A stretch of DNA of 64,000 nt from Gammaproteobacteria bacterium (GTDB lineage: Bacteria > Pseudomonadota > Gammaproteobacteria > Steroidobacterales > Foliamicaceae): assembly GCA_009838035.1 (NCBI GenBank), contig VXSK01000003.1, forward strand, positions 83,661 through 147,660, given 5' to 3'. Position 1 is the stretch's first letter; each line of letters opens with the position of its first letter. This document shows, in pieces, positions 6,624-15,172 of the stretch. A program made the translations under genes and the position numbers. Under the pieces are notes generated by a model. That model was not told the DNA's origin, made no database searches, and saw nothing but the letters and a program-made list of their open reading frames with translations.

Positions 6624-9116
6624 TTAGAAGTCCGCGGTCATCGTCCAGGCGAGATTGACGAACTGGCCGCCGGGCGTCGTGACCGCGCCCGAATGCGAGA
6701 AGCTGTCCACGCCCGAGTAATAGTCCTCGTCCAGCAGGTTCGACACGTTGAGCGTCAGGCTGTGATTGCTCCAGTCCAGTCCCGCCTGAAGGTTCACGAT
6801 CGTCGCCGACGGCGAAACCCGGGGAAACACCGAGGCCGGAATGTCCGAGAAACGGGCCACCATTTCCGAGCGGTAGTTTGCCGTCAGCCGCACATAACCG
6901 CTGAAGCCGTTCGCTTCCCAGTCATACTGCCCGGAGACGGACGCTGTCGTTTCCGGCGCGCTGGGCAGCTCTTCGCCGCTCACGTCGCCCTGGGGCGCGT
7001 TGGCGAAACTGTCGAACTTGGCGTCCATGAATCCGATCGCGGCCATCAGCGTGATCGAATCGCCGACCAGGGTCTGGGCGCTGACCTCGAGGCCCTGGCT
7101 GCTCGCCGAATCGGCGTTCGCCACGACGTTAAGCGGGGCGAAGCCGGTCCCGTTTGGCGGGCAGTCCGCCGGTGAGGGCCTGATTTCCTGCCCGGGCAGA
7201 CAGCGCGTCTGCGCCAGTCGGACCTGCATGTCCTCCCAGTCCATGCGGAAGACGGCGGCCTCCACCTGGGTGCGGCGATTGTTCAGGAAGGCCTTCCAGC
7301 CGATCTCGTAATTGGTGACGGTTTCCTCGTCGAACTGTGAACGCGGGTCGTAGCTTGGACCGCCGGTGCGTGACACGCCATCGGGCGCGGTCCGCGTCCC
7401 TGGCGCTCGATAGCCGGTGGAGATCGTCGCGTAGGCGGACGCATCGTCGCTGTAGTTCCAGTTGAGCGCCACGCGGGGTGAGAAGTTGCTGCCGTCGTTA
7501 CTGGTATCCAGATAGGGATTGCCCGCCGTCTGGTCGAACCGACCGCCGCTCGTGAACTGAGCGCCGTTGGGGCCGGTGTAGATCAGCACGTCCTGTTCCG
7601 GTTGCAGCGCGCAATTGTCAAGGAACGGGGCCGGCACGCCGTCGACCACCGCGCGGCGGCCGCAAGCGAAGGACGCGTAGGTGTTCTGCCAGAACTGACG
7701 GTCGTCGTCGGACGAATACCGGCCGCTGACCGATACCGTCACCGCGTCCGTGACCTCGAACCCGAGGTCGAAGAAGGCCGCGAAGCCGTCCCGCTGCACC
7801 GTGATTTCGTTCTCATTGGGATGGTCGCCCGGGGTCGTGGCGCCCAGCGGCCCTCCACCCGGGAACCTGCCGGCCTCGATCACGTCGGCCCCGGAGATGA
7901 TCGTGTTGTTCACCTGGGCTTCATCGTCGTAGGCGATGGCGCCCACCATCCATTGCACGGGCGTGGCGCCCATCATCAGGGGTTCGGTCGAGAACAGTCG
8001 GACCTCCTGGCTGAAGGACTCGCTCTCGTAGTCGGAAATCCGATTGAAGAAATTCATACCGCTGTTGTCGATGTCCTCGTACTGGTACATGTCGCTGTCG
8101 ATCATGCCGGTAATCGCTGTAATGCCGAATCGCGAGCCCAGGTACTCGAGTTTCGCCGTGAGGACCAGGTTCTCGACGTCGGTGTATCCGGGCTGGTCTT
8201 CGCACATCTTGTCGCTGTTGCCGTTCTCGGCGAATATCGAATCGCCCAGGCCGCAGGTTGGCGCATTCGCCACGGGTCCGCCGGAAGCGTTGAAAAGGAA
8301 CCCGGCCGGCCCGGACATGCTCGGTATGCGCGCCTGCTGGTGGTCTTCTTCCTCGATGTACTGCCCCGCCAGATCGATCGTCCAGTCGCCCGGTTTCCAG
8401 CGGACGGCGGCGCGCATGTTGAGGTTGTCATAGCCCGTGTCGTTGCCGGTAGGATGCAGGTTCTCCACGTAGCCGTCGCTGGACGTGAACGCCGCGCCGC
8501 CGCGCGCGAACAGCTCGTCGTTGACGGGCACGTTGCCGATAACTCCGTATTCGTAACCGCCGTGGTTGCCCACAGCCAGCCGGACCTTGGCCATGCCGTT
8601 CTCGTCGGGTTTCTTCGAGATGACATTGATGGCGCCGCCGGTCGCGTTGCGCCCGAAGTAGGTGCCCTGGGGTCCGCGAAGCACCTCGATGCGCTCGATG
8701 TCGTCCAGGGGCGGATTGGCGCTGCCGCTGGCCACGAAGGCGGTGCTGAAATCGTCGACGAAATAGCCGATGGTGGGCCGGGACTGGATCAGGCGTTCGT
8801 TGCCGCCGTTGGTCAGGTCGCCCAGTCCGCGAATCGAAATGTCGCCGTTCTTGTTGCCCTGCTGATCGTTGGCCGTGAACGCAACGTTGGGCGTCATCTC
8901 CAGGAAGTCCCTGGCGCCCTTGAAATTACTGCGTTCGATCTGCTCCGCGGAAAACGCGGTGATGCTGATGGGCACGTCCTGCAGGGTCTGCTCGCGGCGC
9001 TGTGCGGTCACGATGATCTCTTCGAGCGCCTGCGCGCCGTCTTCCTGCGCGGGCAGCGACGCCGGCAGGCTCATTGCGAGCAAGGGCAAAAGTGAAAAAA
9101 CGGTCCTTCTGGTCAT
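6624..9116 (-). CDS. TonB-dependent outer-membrane receptor
   Basis: An 830-residue receptor with a signal peptide (cleavage near LPAQ), a TonB box-like stretch (LEEIIVTAQRR, about residues 31-41), a plug domain (VPISITAFSAEQI to GGAINVIS) and a C-terminal 22-strand barrel that ends in Phe, as expected for outer-membrane insertion. The plug carries the usual IEVLRGPQGTYFGRNATGG. These proteins import bulky ligands with energy from TonB-ExbBD. It is the first gene behind a good promoter at 9188-9217 and is followed by the sulfatase, amidohydrolase, MarR and FGE genes, so the ligand is probably the sulfated substrate. GGGGGAA precedes the ATG. Confidence 0.92.
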   Translation of the reverse strand: MTRRTVFSLLPLLAMSLPASLPAQEDGAQALEEIIVTAQRREQTLQDVPISITAFSAEQIERSNFKGARDFLEMTPNVAFTANDQQGNKNGDISIRGLGDLTNGGNERLIQSRPTIGYFVDDFSTAFVASGSANPPLDDIERIEVLRGPQGTYFGRNATGGAINVISKKPDENGMAKVRLAVGNHGGYEYGVIGNVPVNDELFARGGAAFTSSDGYVENLHPTGNDTGYDNLNMRAAVRWKPGDWTIDLAGQYIEEEDHQQARIPSMSGPAGFLFNASGGPVANAPTCGLGDSIFAENGNSDKMCEDQPGYTDVENLVLTAKLEYLGSRFGITAITGMIDSDMYQYEDIDNSGMNFFNRISDYESESFSQEVRLFSTEPLMMGATPVQWMVGAIAYDDEAQVNNTIISGADVIEAGRFPGGGPLGATTPGDHPNENEITVQRDGFAAFFDLGFEVTDAVTVSVSGRYSSDDDRQFWQNTYASFACGRRAVVDGVPAPFLDNCALQPEQDVLIYTGPNGAQFTSGGRFDQTAGNPYLDTSNDGSNFSPRVALNWNYSDDASAYATISTGYRAPGTRTAPDGVSRTGGPSYDPRSQFDEETVTNYEIGWKAFLNNRRTQVEAAVFRMDWEDMQVRLAQTRCLPGQEIRPSPADCPPNGTGFAPLNVVANADSASSQGLEVSAQTLVGDSITLMAAIGFMDAKFDSFANAPQGDVSGEELPSAPETTASVSGQYDWEANGFSGYVRLTANYRSEMVARFSDIPASVFPRVSPSATIVNLQAGLDWSNHSLTLNVSNLLDEDYYSGVDSFSHSGAVTTPGGQFVNLAWTMTADF

Positions 9117-9187
9117 TTCTTCCCCCTTTTGGGTTGCGCCTGGCCGCCCCCCGGGGCACCGCCGGCTCTGTGAATCACGGACGAAAC

Positions 9188-9217
9188 ACTTTACAGCTAA
9201 ACCTTTTCGCCCGTCAA
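9188..9217 (-). promoter_or_regulatory. Sigma-70-type promoter of the TonB receptor-sulfatase operon
   Basis: On the minus strand TTGACG (9217-9212) and TAAAGT (9193-9188) are separated by 18 bases, about 70 bases before the receptor ATG. It lies in the only sizable gap (120 bases) between the TRAP transporter and receptor genes, which suggests that the cluster has two transcription units. No clear repressor palindrome overlaps it. Confidence 0.55.
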
Positions 9218-9236
9218 TCGTGTGCGCCGGGGGCGC

Positions 9237-10529
9237 TCAGGACATCAGGTTCGGCAGCAGCAGCGCGATGGCCGGCAGCAGGATCAACAGCGCGAGCCGC
9301 AGGAAATCCGCCAGCAGGAACGGCCCCAGTCCGCGGAATATCTTCTGCACGGGTACGTCCGGCAACATCGAGCCGACCACGAAAACGTTCATCCCCACCG
9401 GTGGCGTGATGAGTCCGATTTCCGCAACGATGATCACGAATATGCCAAACCAGACCGGATCGAAACCCACCCCGACGAGCACCGGGAAGAAGATCGGCAG
9501 GGTGAGCAGCAGCAACGAACTGCTCTCGAGAATGCAGCCGAGCGCGAGAAACACGAGGACCGTGATTCCCAGTATCGTCATCGCCGAAAAACCGGAATCC
9601 GAGATCAGTTCCAGCAGGATGACCGGCACGCCGGTAATGGTCACGAGGTTGGCGAACAGGAGCGCGCCCAGGAACACGAGAAAGAGGCTGACCGATGTCT
9701 TGACGGTGCTGACCAGTGCCTTCATCAAGGCGGCGACGGTGAGTTGCCGCCGGATCAGTGAAATCACGAGGGCCCCGGCCGCGCCGACGCCGGCGGCCTC
9801 CATCGCGGTGAATATGCCGATGTATATGCCGCCGATGATGAGCGTGAACAGCGCCAGGATCGGCCACACGCCGGTCAGCGAACGCAGGCGCACGCGCCAG
9901 CCGCTCCTTTCACCGGCAGGACCATAGGCGGGCCGCCAGCGGGTAACGGCGGCGATCGTGAGCATGTACAGCGCGATCGTCAGCAGGCCGGGAAGAATGC
10001 CGGCAATCATCATCTTGGCCAGCGACACGCCGGTTATCAGCGAGTAGAAGACCATGCCGACGCTGGGTGGAATGAGAACGCCCAGCGTCCCGCCCACGGC
10101 GACGGACGCGGCGGCGAAACCGGGCTCGTAGCGGTAATCGCGCATTTCCGGCACGGAGATCCCCGTCATCGTCGCGGCGCAGGCGTAGCTGGAGCCCGAT
10201 ATCGCGGCGAAGCCCCCGCTGGCGCCGATCGTGGCCATCGCCAGGCCGCCGCGGCGATGGCCGAGAAAGGCGTAGGCGCACGCGTACAGGTCCCGCGCAA
10301 GCCCGGTGCGCCCGATGATATTGCCCATCAGTATGAACAGCGGCAGCACCGAGAAGTTGTAGTTCGTGGCCGCGTCCAGGCCGACCTGGCCGATCATGAT
10401 GAAGGCGGCCTCGGGACCGCGCACTAGCGCGAACCCGGCCACGCCGACCAGGGCCAGGCTGAATGCGATCGGCAGGCCGGCCAGCAGCAGCAACAGCAGC
10501 AGGACGACGGCCGCGACGAACAGGGTCAC
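9237..10529 (-). CDS. TRAP transporter large permease (DctM)
   Basis: A 430-residue, strongly hydrophobic protein with about twelve membrane helices, the usual size for the DctM subunit that carries the substrate and sodium across the inner membrane. Family signatures include LFILMGNIIGRTG and the end of the first half, GGTLGVLIPPSVGMVFY; the second half repeats a similar GLITPPVGMNVFV. The start is GTG at 10529, overlapping the stop of the small subunit by four bases (GTGA), a sign of coupled translation. Together with the P and Q subunits it forms a complete TRAP system in the oxidative cluster, expected to import an organic acid-like molecule from the periplasm. Confidence 0.92.
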   Translation of the reverse strand: MTLFVAAVVLLLLLLLAGLPIAFSLALVGVAGFALVRGPEAAFIMIGQVGLDAATNYNFSVLPLFILMGNIIGRTGLARDLYACAYAFLGHRRGGLAMATIGASGGFAAISGSSYACAATMTGISVPEMRDYRYEPGFAAASVAVGGTLGVLIPPSVGMVFYSLITGVSLAKMMIAGILPGLLTIALYMLTIAAVTRWRPAYGPAGERSGWRVRLRSLTGVWPILALFTLIIGGIYIGIFTAMEAAGVGAAGALVISLIRRQLTVAALMKALVSTVKTSVSLFLVFLGALLFANLVTITGVPVILLELISDSGFSAMTILGITVLVFLALGCILESSSLLLLTLPIFFPVLVGVGFDPVWFGIFVIIVAEIGLITPPVGMNVFVVGSMLPDVPVQKIFRGLGPFLLADFLRLALLILLPAIALLLPNLMS

Positions 10530-11008
10530 GCCTGCTCCTCCCCGGGCCCCGGCCCGGTGAAAAGATTGCCGACCGCGAAAAGGACGGCGATGCCGGTCGT
10601 GACCGCAGAATAGCCCGCCATCCAGCTGACCGGGATGCGGATCGACTCGAAATACTCGCCGTTACCGGAAAAATACGCCGTTTGCCAGAACATCTGGCCG
10701 GCCAGGACCGCCAGGGCGCCGACAATGACGAGTTTGACGGCGAAGTCCCGCCACTTCCTCTGCCCTTGCGTCATTCGCCGGTCAAGCAGGCGCACGCGCA
10801 GGTGCTCGTCGTCGAGGACCACAAGCGGCAGTCCGGTAAACACGAGCAGGCAGACCAGGCACTGAACGAGCACGTGACCACCGGGCACGGGCTGGCCCAG
10901 GAAGTAGCGGCCAATCACGTCGACGAAAGTCAGCAGCATCAGCACGATCAGCAGGCTCCCCGTGAGCCACCGGAGGACCCGCCTGGAGAGCGAAAGAACA
11001 GCCTTCAC
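10526..11008 (-). CDS. TRAP transporter small permease (DctQ)
   Basis: A 160-residue four-helix membrane protein of the DctQ family, which holds the large permease together with the binding protein. Helices lie near residues 10-32 (SLLIVLMLLTFVDVIGRYF), 45-65, 85-105 and 130-150. The motif FVDVIGRYF in helix 1 is typical of the family. I place the start at GTG 11008, which overlaps the stop codon of the binding-protein gene as GTGA; an upstream ATG would add 48 arginine- and glycine-rich residues that lie entirely over the preceding gene and are not credible. It is coupled in the same way to the DctM gene behind it. Confidence 0.88.
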   Translation of the reverse strand: MKAVLSLSRRVLRWLTGSLLIVLMLLTFVDVIGRYFLGQPVPGGHVLVQCLVCLLVFTGLPLVVLDDEHLRVRLLDRRMTQGQRKWRDFAVKLVIVGALAVLAGQMFWQTAYFSGNGEYFESIRIPVSWMAGYSAVTTGIAVLFAVGNLFTGPGPGEEQA

Positions 11009-12105
11009 CGCGCGGTCTCCCCTTCGTCCCCCGGGACTTCGCCTGCCATGCGCGGCCCGCCGAGCCGCTCGCTCTCGCGCCGCACCTCCTCGCGGAAGTA
11101 CTGAAGCGCGGCCTCGGCGTCCACCCCCGCGGCCTCGGCCTTCGCCATCCATTCGATGTCCAGGAACGCCGTGGCCTCACGAAGTTCGTCGTCAAACCCG
11201 GCGGCCGTCTTCACATCGACGATGCCGGCCGCCCTCATTTCCTCGGCCGACGCCGCCCCTTCCCTGTTGAAGACTTTCGCCGCCCGGCGGGCGTACGCCT
11301 CGCCCGAAATCCCGAGTATCGCCGCCTGGTCCTCGGCCGATATGCGCGACCAGCTGCCGGCGTTGGCTGTCAGGAAAAACCCCCCGAAGCTCAGCCCAAC
11401 GCCTCCGGCCAGGCGCGTCTGATAGCGAAGATACGGCTGCAGGCCCAACCGGGTAACGCCGCTGTAGGGCATGCTCACGCCATCGAGGATTCCGCGCGAC
11501 AGCGCATCGTGTATTTCCGGCGCGGTCAGGAACACGGGAATCGCGCCGACGGCGGACAGCAAGCGCGCGCCCACGTCGCTGGGCGCCGCCATCTTGAGCC
11601 CGCGTATGTCGTCAAGCCGCCGGATCGGCTTCTCCACCGTGAACCAGTGCTGAGTGCCGCTGGCGTGCAGCGCCAGCAAGCGCGTGCCGGCGAATTCCTC
11701 GGCGCGGTGGAGAAAGCGCTCGTGTGTGCGCCACAAGGCGACCGAGAGGGCCTCCACGTCGCTGCTGGCCAGAAACGGCGTTTCATTGACCTGCGTCACG
11801 ACGAAGCGGCCCGGCGTCGAGCTCTGGTTGCCGCCGGCGATATCGACCAGCCCGGCCCAGGCCATGTCGAAGTTGCGCCGATAGCTGCCCAGCGGCGCAA
11901 CGCTGAACCTCAGCCTGACCCGCCCTTGCGTGACCCGCGCGACATCCCCGGCCCAGGGCACGAGCACGTCGGTGTGGTAGAAGTGATTCGGTGGCGCGAC
12001 CTGGTTGACCACCAGCTCGATCGGTTCCCCCGCGCCGGCCGCGTGCGGCGCGCAAACGAGTATCAGCGCACCGATCAGCCCGTAAGGCCAGGCGGAGCGG
12101 TCCAT
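11005..12105 (-). CDS. TRAP transporter substrate-binding protein (DctP)
   Basis: A 366-residue periplasmic binding protein with a signal peptide (residues 1-25, ending HAAGAG). Two family landmarks are visible: the LASSDVEALS region, which precedes the hinge, and the stretch LDDIRGLKMAAPSDV, the usual site of the ligand-contacting arginine. DctP captures the ligand and delivers it to the Q/M permease. I use ATG 12105; a GTG nine bases upstream is an alternative. It lies 30 bases behind an exported alpha/beta hydrolase, so the TRAP genes may be read from the same transcript as the Rieske and dehydrogenase genes. The ligand cannot be predicted. Confidence 0.85.
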   Translation of the reverse strand: MDRSAWPYGLIGALILVCAPHAAGAGEPIELVVNQVAPPNHFYHTDVLVPWAGDVARVTQGRVRLRFSVAPLGSYRRNFDMAWAGLVDIAGGNQSSTPGRFVVTQVNETPFLASSDVEALSVALWRTHERFLHRAEEFAGTRLLALHASGTQHWFTVEKPIRRLDDIRGLKMAAPSDVGARLLSAVGAIPVFLTAPEIHDALSRGILDGVSMPYSGVTRLGLQPYLRYQTRLAGGVGLSFGGFFLTANAGSWSRISAEDQAAILGISGEAYARRAAKVFNREGAASAEEMRAAGIVDVKTAAGFDDELREATAFLDIEWMAKAEAAGVDAEAALQYFREEVRRESERLGGPRMAGEVPGDEGETAR

Positions 12106-12135
12106 CTGCACCACCGGATTGGGCAGGTCAACCCC

Positions 12136-13107
12136 CTAAGGTGTTACCTTGACCCGTTGCGTTTGCCTCAGCCTGTCGTCCCATGAGCCGCCGAGAAACG
12201 CCGCAATGTCCGGAATGACCCGCTCGGGGGCTTCGACATAGGGATAGTGCCCCAGTCCCTCGTATTTCTTGAGGAAAGTCGGAGCGGACGTCATCCAGTG
12301 TTGAAATACATCCCCCTCCAGGTGCATGACCACCGGGTTCGCCTTTCCCCACAGGATCAGAGTCGGCGCCTTTATTCCGGTGAGGATGGCCTGGGTGTCG
12401 CCCGTCTCGAAAAAATATTTCGACACCGGTGTGGTTTCCGAACGGCGGTTGACGTCGTAGGCAAGATCGATAAACCAGGAAGGCGCATCCGCGTCCGACG
12501 GAAAATTCCCGTTGACCGTAAACTCCCAATACTCGCGGGGCTTGACCGGCATGTCGTCCCATTGAGCGAGTTCCGGACGCGCCCGGTTCGGGTCCGTGCG
12601 CGCCGTCCGGGGCATGCCGGCGGAATTGATGAGCACAAGCCGGGTGACGTTTTCCGGGAACCGTGACGCGTAACGGAATCCGACGCTGCCCCCGCTGGAC
12701 GTCGCGACCAGGGCGAACTGTTCGAGACCGAGTTCCTCGACAAGGCCGCTCAAGACCTCCACGTTGCGCTCGATCAGGTTGAACTTGCCGCCCGGCGGTT
12801 CTTTCGTCTCAGGCCCGCTCAGTCCCACATTCGGAAAATCGAAGCGAATGACCCGGTAGTCGTTTACAAGTTCTTCCGTCAGCTGATCCCAGGCCAGCAG
12901 GTTGAAGTACGACGCGTGAAGCAGAACCACGACCGGCCCCTGCCCTTCATCGCGGTAGTGAATCTCGGCGCCGTCGATGGTCACGAACCGGGAACCGTCA
13001 CCGGCATACTTCTTGCGAAGATCCTCCAGGCTGATAGGCGAAGGACCTTGCGCAAGAGCCGTAAAAGACATGCCCATCATTGCAACGAAAAGAGGAAAGT
13101 ATTTCAT
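12136..13107 (-). CDS. Exported alpha/beta hydrolase with atypical acid position
   Basis: A 323-residue alpha/beta hydrolase with a signal peptide (residues 1-20, ending TALAQ), so it works in the periplasm. The nucleophile is Ser137 in ATSSGGS, an altered nucleophile elbow whose first glycine is alanine. His287 lies in GLGHYPY. At the place where the acid normally stands (WGxxDxxV) the sequence is WGKANPVV, with Asn257 instead of Asp. Either the acid comes from another loop or activity is reduced. It follows the MFS gene by 14 bases and precedes the TRAP genes by 30, linking both transporters in one transcript. The substrate is unknown; the cluster suggests an ester intermediate. Confidence 0.8.
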   Translation of the reverse strand: MKYFPLFVAMMGMSFTALAQGPSPISLEDLRKKYAGDGSRFVTIDGAEIHYRDEGQGPVVVLLHASYFNLLAWDQLTEELVNDYRVIRFDFPNVGLSGPETKEPPGGKFNLIERNVEVLSGLVEELGLEQFALVATSSGGSVGFRYASRFPENVTRLVLINSAGMPRTARTDPNRARPELAQWDDMPVKPREYWEFTVNGNFPSDADAPSWFIDLAYDVNRRSETTPVSKYFFETGDTQAILTGIKAPTLILWGKANPVVMHLEGDVFQHWMTSAPTFLKKYEGLGHYPYVEAPERVIPDIAAFLGGSWDDRLRQTQRVKVTP

Positions 13108-13121
13108 GGTTGTCACCCCGA

Positions 13122-14360
13122 TCAAGGCGAACGCGCCCTGAGAAAACGTGTGCCGATGATAGTGACCACCATAAAGCCCACGGTCAAGAGAAACGCCAGG
13201 TCATAGGAACCCTGGCTATCGAACAGCACGCCGGTGAGCCAGCTTCCCGAGCCGGCGCCGACAGCCTCGATAATTACAAACAGCCCCATCAGTCGGCCCA
13301 GGGCGCGGGGCGGAAAGGTGTTGGAAATGGTCAGTTGGGTCAGTGCATAGGCGCCGCCCCAGCCAAAACCGATACAGGACAGTCCGATCCAGGCGCCTTC
13401 CGCGCCCTGGAAAATCATGACCAGAGCACCAACCAGGATGAAGGCCTGAAACCCGATCCAGATGGGCTTGACGCCCCATTTCTCCACCAGGAACCCGGAG
13501 GCGATTTTGCCGACAAGACCAGAGATAAAGATGACGGTAAAACCCGTTGCCGCGGCGCCCGGCTCGAAACCCTGATCACGCAGATAAAGGAAGGTGTGCT
13601 GGATAAACGCATTGGCGGCATAGAAGATGAGAGCCGCAATCACGCCCAGCAGAACAAAATTGAAGGTCCTGACCTGGGCCCACACTTCGCTCATGTCGAT
13701 ATCGTGCGATCCCGCAGGATCGGTTCCAGGCGCCGCCTCGCCACCGAGCGGCTGCACACTCAGGTCGGAAGGTCTTTCACGGACCAGAAGGTAGAGAACC
13801 GGTATGAGCACGATGGGCAGGCAGCCCAAAACCTGAACGGCATCGCGCCAGTGCATCTGACCGATAAGCCATGCGCTGAGCTGGGGGAGAAAAGCGCTGC
13901 CGAGACTGGTTCCGGCCAAAGCCAGTCCCAGAGCAATGCCGCGCTTGGTTACAAACCAGTTCGACAACAGGACGACGACGACGACTATGTTGGTGGCCGA
14001 GACGCACAGGCCCATGAGGACGTGGATCAAGTAGATGTGCGTCGGGCTGGAAATGGTCGAATAAAAAAACAGTGCGGCGCTGAGGAACAAAAGCCCGGCA
14101 AAAATAACAGGGCGAGCGCCGTAGCGGTCGGCAAAGTAGCCCACCAACGGTCCTGAAAGCCCGGCGCACATGACCGTAATGAAGTCACGAAACTTGAGCG
14201 TTCCGCGCGATATGCCCAGTTCTTCAAGTATCAGTTCGTCAAATACCGGAATTCCGGCCAGCGTCAGGCCATGGGCCGTCCACAACAGCAGGAACATGCA
14301 TCCGACGATGACCCATCCGTAAAAGACGGGCAGCCGGGCTACCGTACGGGCAAACGTCAT
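13122..14360 (-). CDS. MFS transporter, monocarboxylate/oxalate-formate antiporter-like
   Basis: A 412-residue major facilitator with twelve predicted membrane helices and a central cytoplasmic loop near residues 195-225. The loop 2-3 motif appears as GYFADRYGARPV, and the opening FYGWVIVGCMFLLL is typical of the monocarboxylate-porter and OFA branches. It probably moves an organic acid or a degradation product across the inner membrane. It is preceded by the only internal gap of the upstream gene block, 65 bases that hold a nested palindrome reaching to two bases from the ATG. No good Shine-Dalgarno sequence is seen between the palindrome and the start. Confidence 0.87.
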   Translation of the reverse strand: MTFARTVARLPVFYGWVIVGCMFLLLWTAHGLTLAGIPVFDELILEELGISRGTLKFRDFITVMCAGLSGPLVGYFADRYGARPVIFAGLLFLSAALFFYSTISSPTHIYLIHVLMGLCVSATNIVVVVVLLSNWFVTKRGIALGLALAGTSLGSAFLPQLSAWLIGQMHWRDAVQVLGCLPIVLIPVLYLLVRERPSDLSVQPLGGEAAPGTDPAGSHDIDMSEVWAQVRTFNFVLLGVIAALIFYAANAFIQHTFLYLRDQGFEPGAAATGFTVIFISGLVGKIASGFLVEKWGVKPIWIGFQAFILVGALVMIFQGAEGAWIGLSCIGFGWGGAYALTQLTISNTFPPRALGRLMGLFVIIEAVGAGSGSWLTGVLFDSQGSYDLAFLLTVGFMVVTIIGTRFLRARSP

Positions 14361-14362
14361 GG

Positions 14363-14408
14363 TTTACGGGTCAAGTCATTTGTCCGGACAATCAACGGAA
14401 CCCGTGAA
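14363..14408. promoter_or_regulatory. Nested symmetric palindrome upstream of the MFS gene
   Basis: A perfect 12-bp palindrome TTGTCCGGACAA (14380-14391) is enclosed by a second inverted pair, ACGGGT (14366-14371) and ACCCGT (14400-14405). Both have exactly the same centre at 14385.5, with eight unpaired bases on each side between the inner and outer pairs. Two more bases per side pair beyond a T-G position. The element fills most of the gap between the hydrolase and MFS genes. It may be a dimeric repressor site with two half-site layers or an RNA hairpin that controls read-through to the transporter genes. Confidence 0.6.
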
Positions 14409-14425
14409 AATCCCGAAGGCTGCAA

Positions 14426-15166
14426 CTAGTGCACCTGGCGCAAAAAACGGGCCAGTACGTCTTTGTATGCGGCGGGATGGGTGATTTGGGGCACGTGGCC
14501 GGCCCCTTCAATGACCGCCTCCTGCGCATTGTGCAGCACATCGAGCAGCGTTGACGAGCCGCTGAGGATGGTGCCCGATTCTTCGCTGCCCCGGATGACG
14601 AGACATGGCGTGGTGCTGCCTTTCAACGAGCCGGCGAAGTTCTCCATGTTCATGTGCATTTCCCCGCAGCCCCGGGCGGTGGCCTCGGAAACGGGCTTGC
14701 AACTGCGCGTCAGGGGATCGGCGGCGCGTTCCCCGGCGGGGATATCGCCAAGCTTTACCGCCCACTCCACAACCGGCAAAAAATATTCCCGCGGAGGCGC
14801 CTTGCAGGTGGTGCTGCTGAAAACGGCAGCGCCGACACGGTCTCCGTGCCGGGCGAGGAGTTCCTGCGCAACCATGCCGCCCATCGAGTGACCGACGATC
14901 ACGGCCCGTTCAACGCCCTCCTGATCAAGGACGGCCAGGGCATCCCCGGCCAGGGCGGCGAGGTTATAGCCGTCGATGTCGGTCCCCTCACTTTCGCCAT
15001 GACCTCTCAGGTCCATGCAAATCAGCCGGTAGTGGGGGCTCAGAACGGGAATCTGGTCCCGCCAAAGGGCGATGGTGGACGTGTAGCCATGCATGAACAG
15101 GACCGGCGGTCCGGCGCCTTCGGTCTCGTAGTGCAGCTTCAGTGCATCGTTTGTGACGTGGGGCAT
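14426..15166 (-). CDS. Cytoplasmic alpha/beta hydrolase
   Basis: A 246-residue alpha/beta hydrolase without signal peptide. It has the nucleophile Ser94 in GHSMGGM, the oxyanion motif MHGY (residues 25-28), the DLRGHGES segment common in esterases and C-C hydrolases, and a final His in EGAGHVPQ. The acid position reads GSEESG rather than the usual GxxD, so the acid may be Glu or lie elsewhere. It begins six bases after the second dehydrogenase and belongs to the block Rieske-SDR-SDR-hydrolase. In such a block it could cleave a ring-opened or ester intermediate, but this is inferred from neighbours only. Confidence 0.82.
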   Translation of the reverse strand: MPHVTNDALKLHYETEGAGPPVLFMHGYTSTIALWRDQIPVLSPHYRLICMDLRGHGESEGTDIDGYNLAALAGDALAVLDQEGVERAVIVGHSMGGMVAQELLARHGDRVGAAVFSSTTCKAPPREYFLPVVEWAVKLGDIPAGERAADPLTRSCKPVSEATARGCGEMHMNMENFAGSLKGSTTPCLVIRGSEESGTILSGSSTLLDVLHNAQEAVIEGAGHVPQITHPAAYKDVLARFLRQVH

Positions 15167-15172
15167 GGCCGG

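Noticed and set aside
11009..11152. Longer DctQ with a 48-residue arginine-rich leader
   Set aside because: The leader is only the complement-frame reading of the end of dctP; the GTGA overlap gives a normal DctQ.
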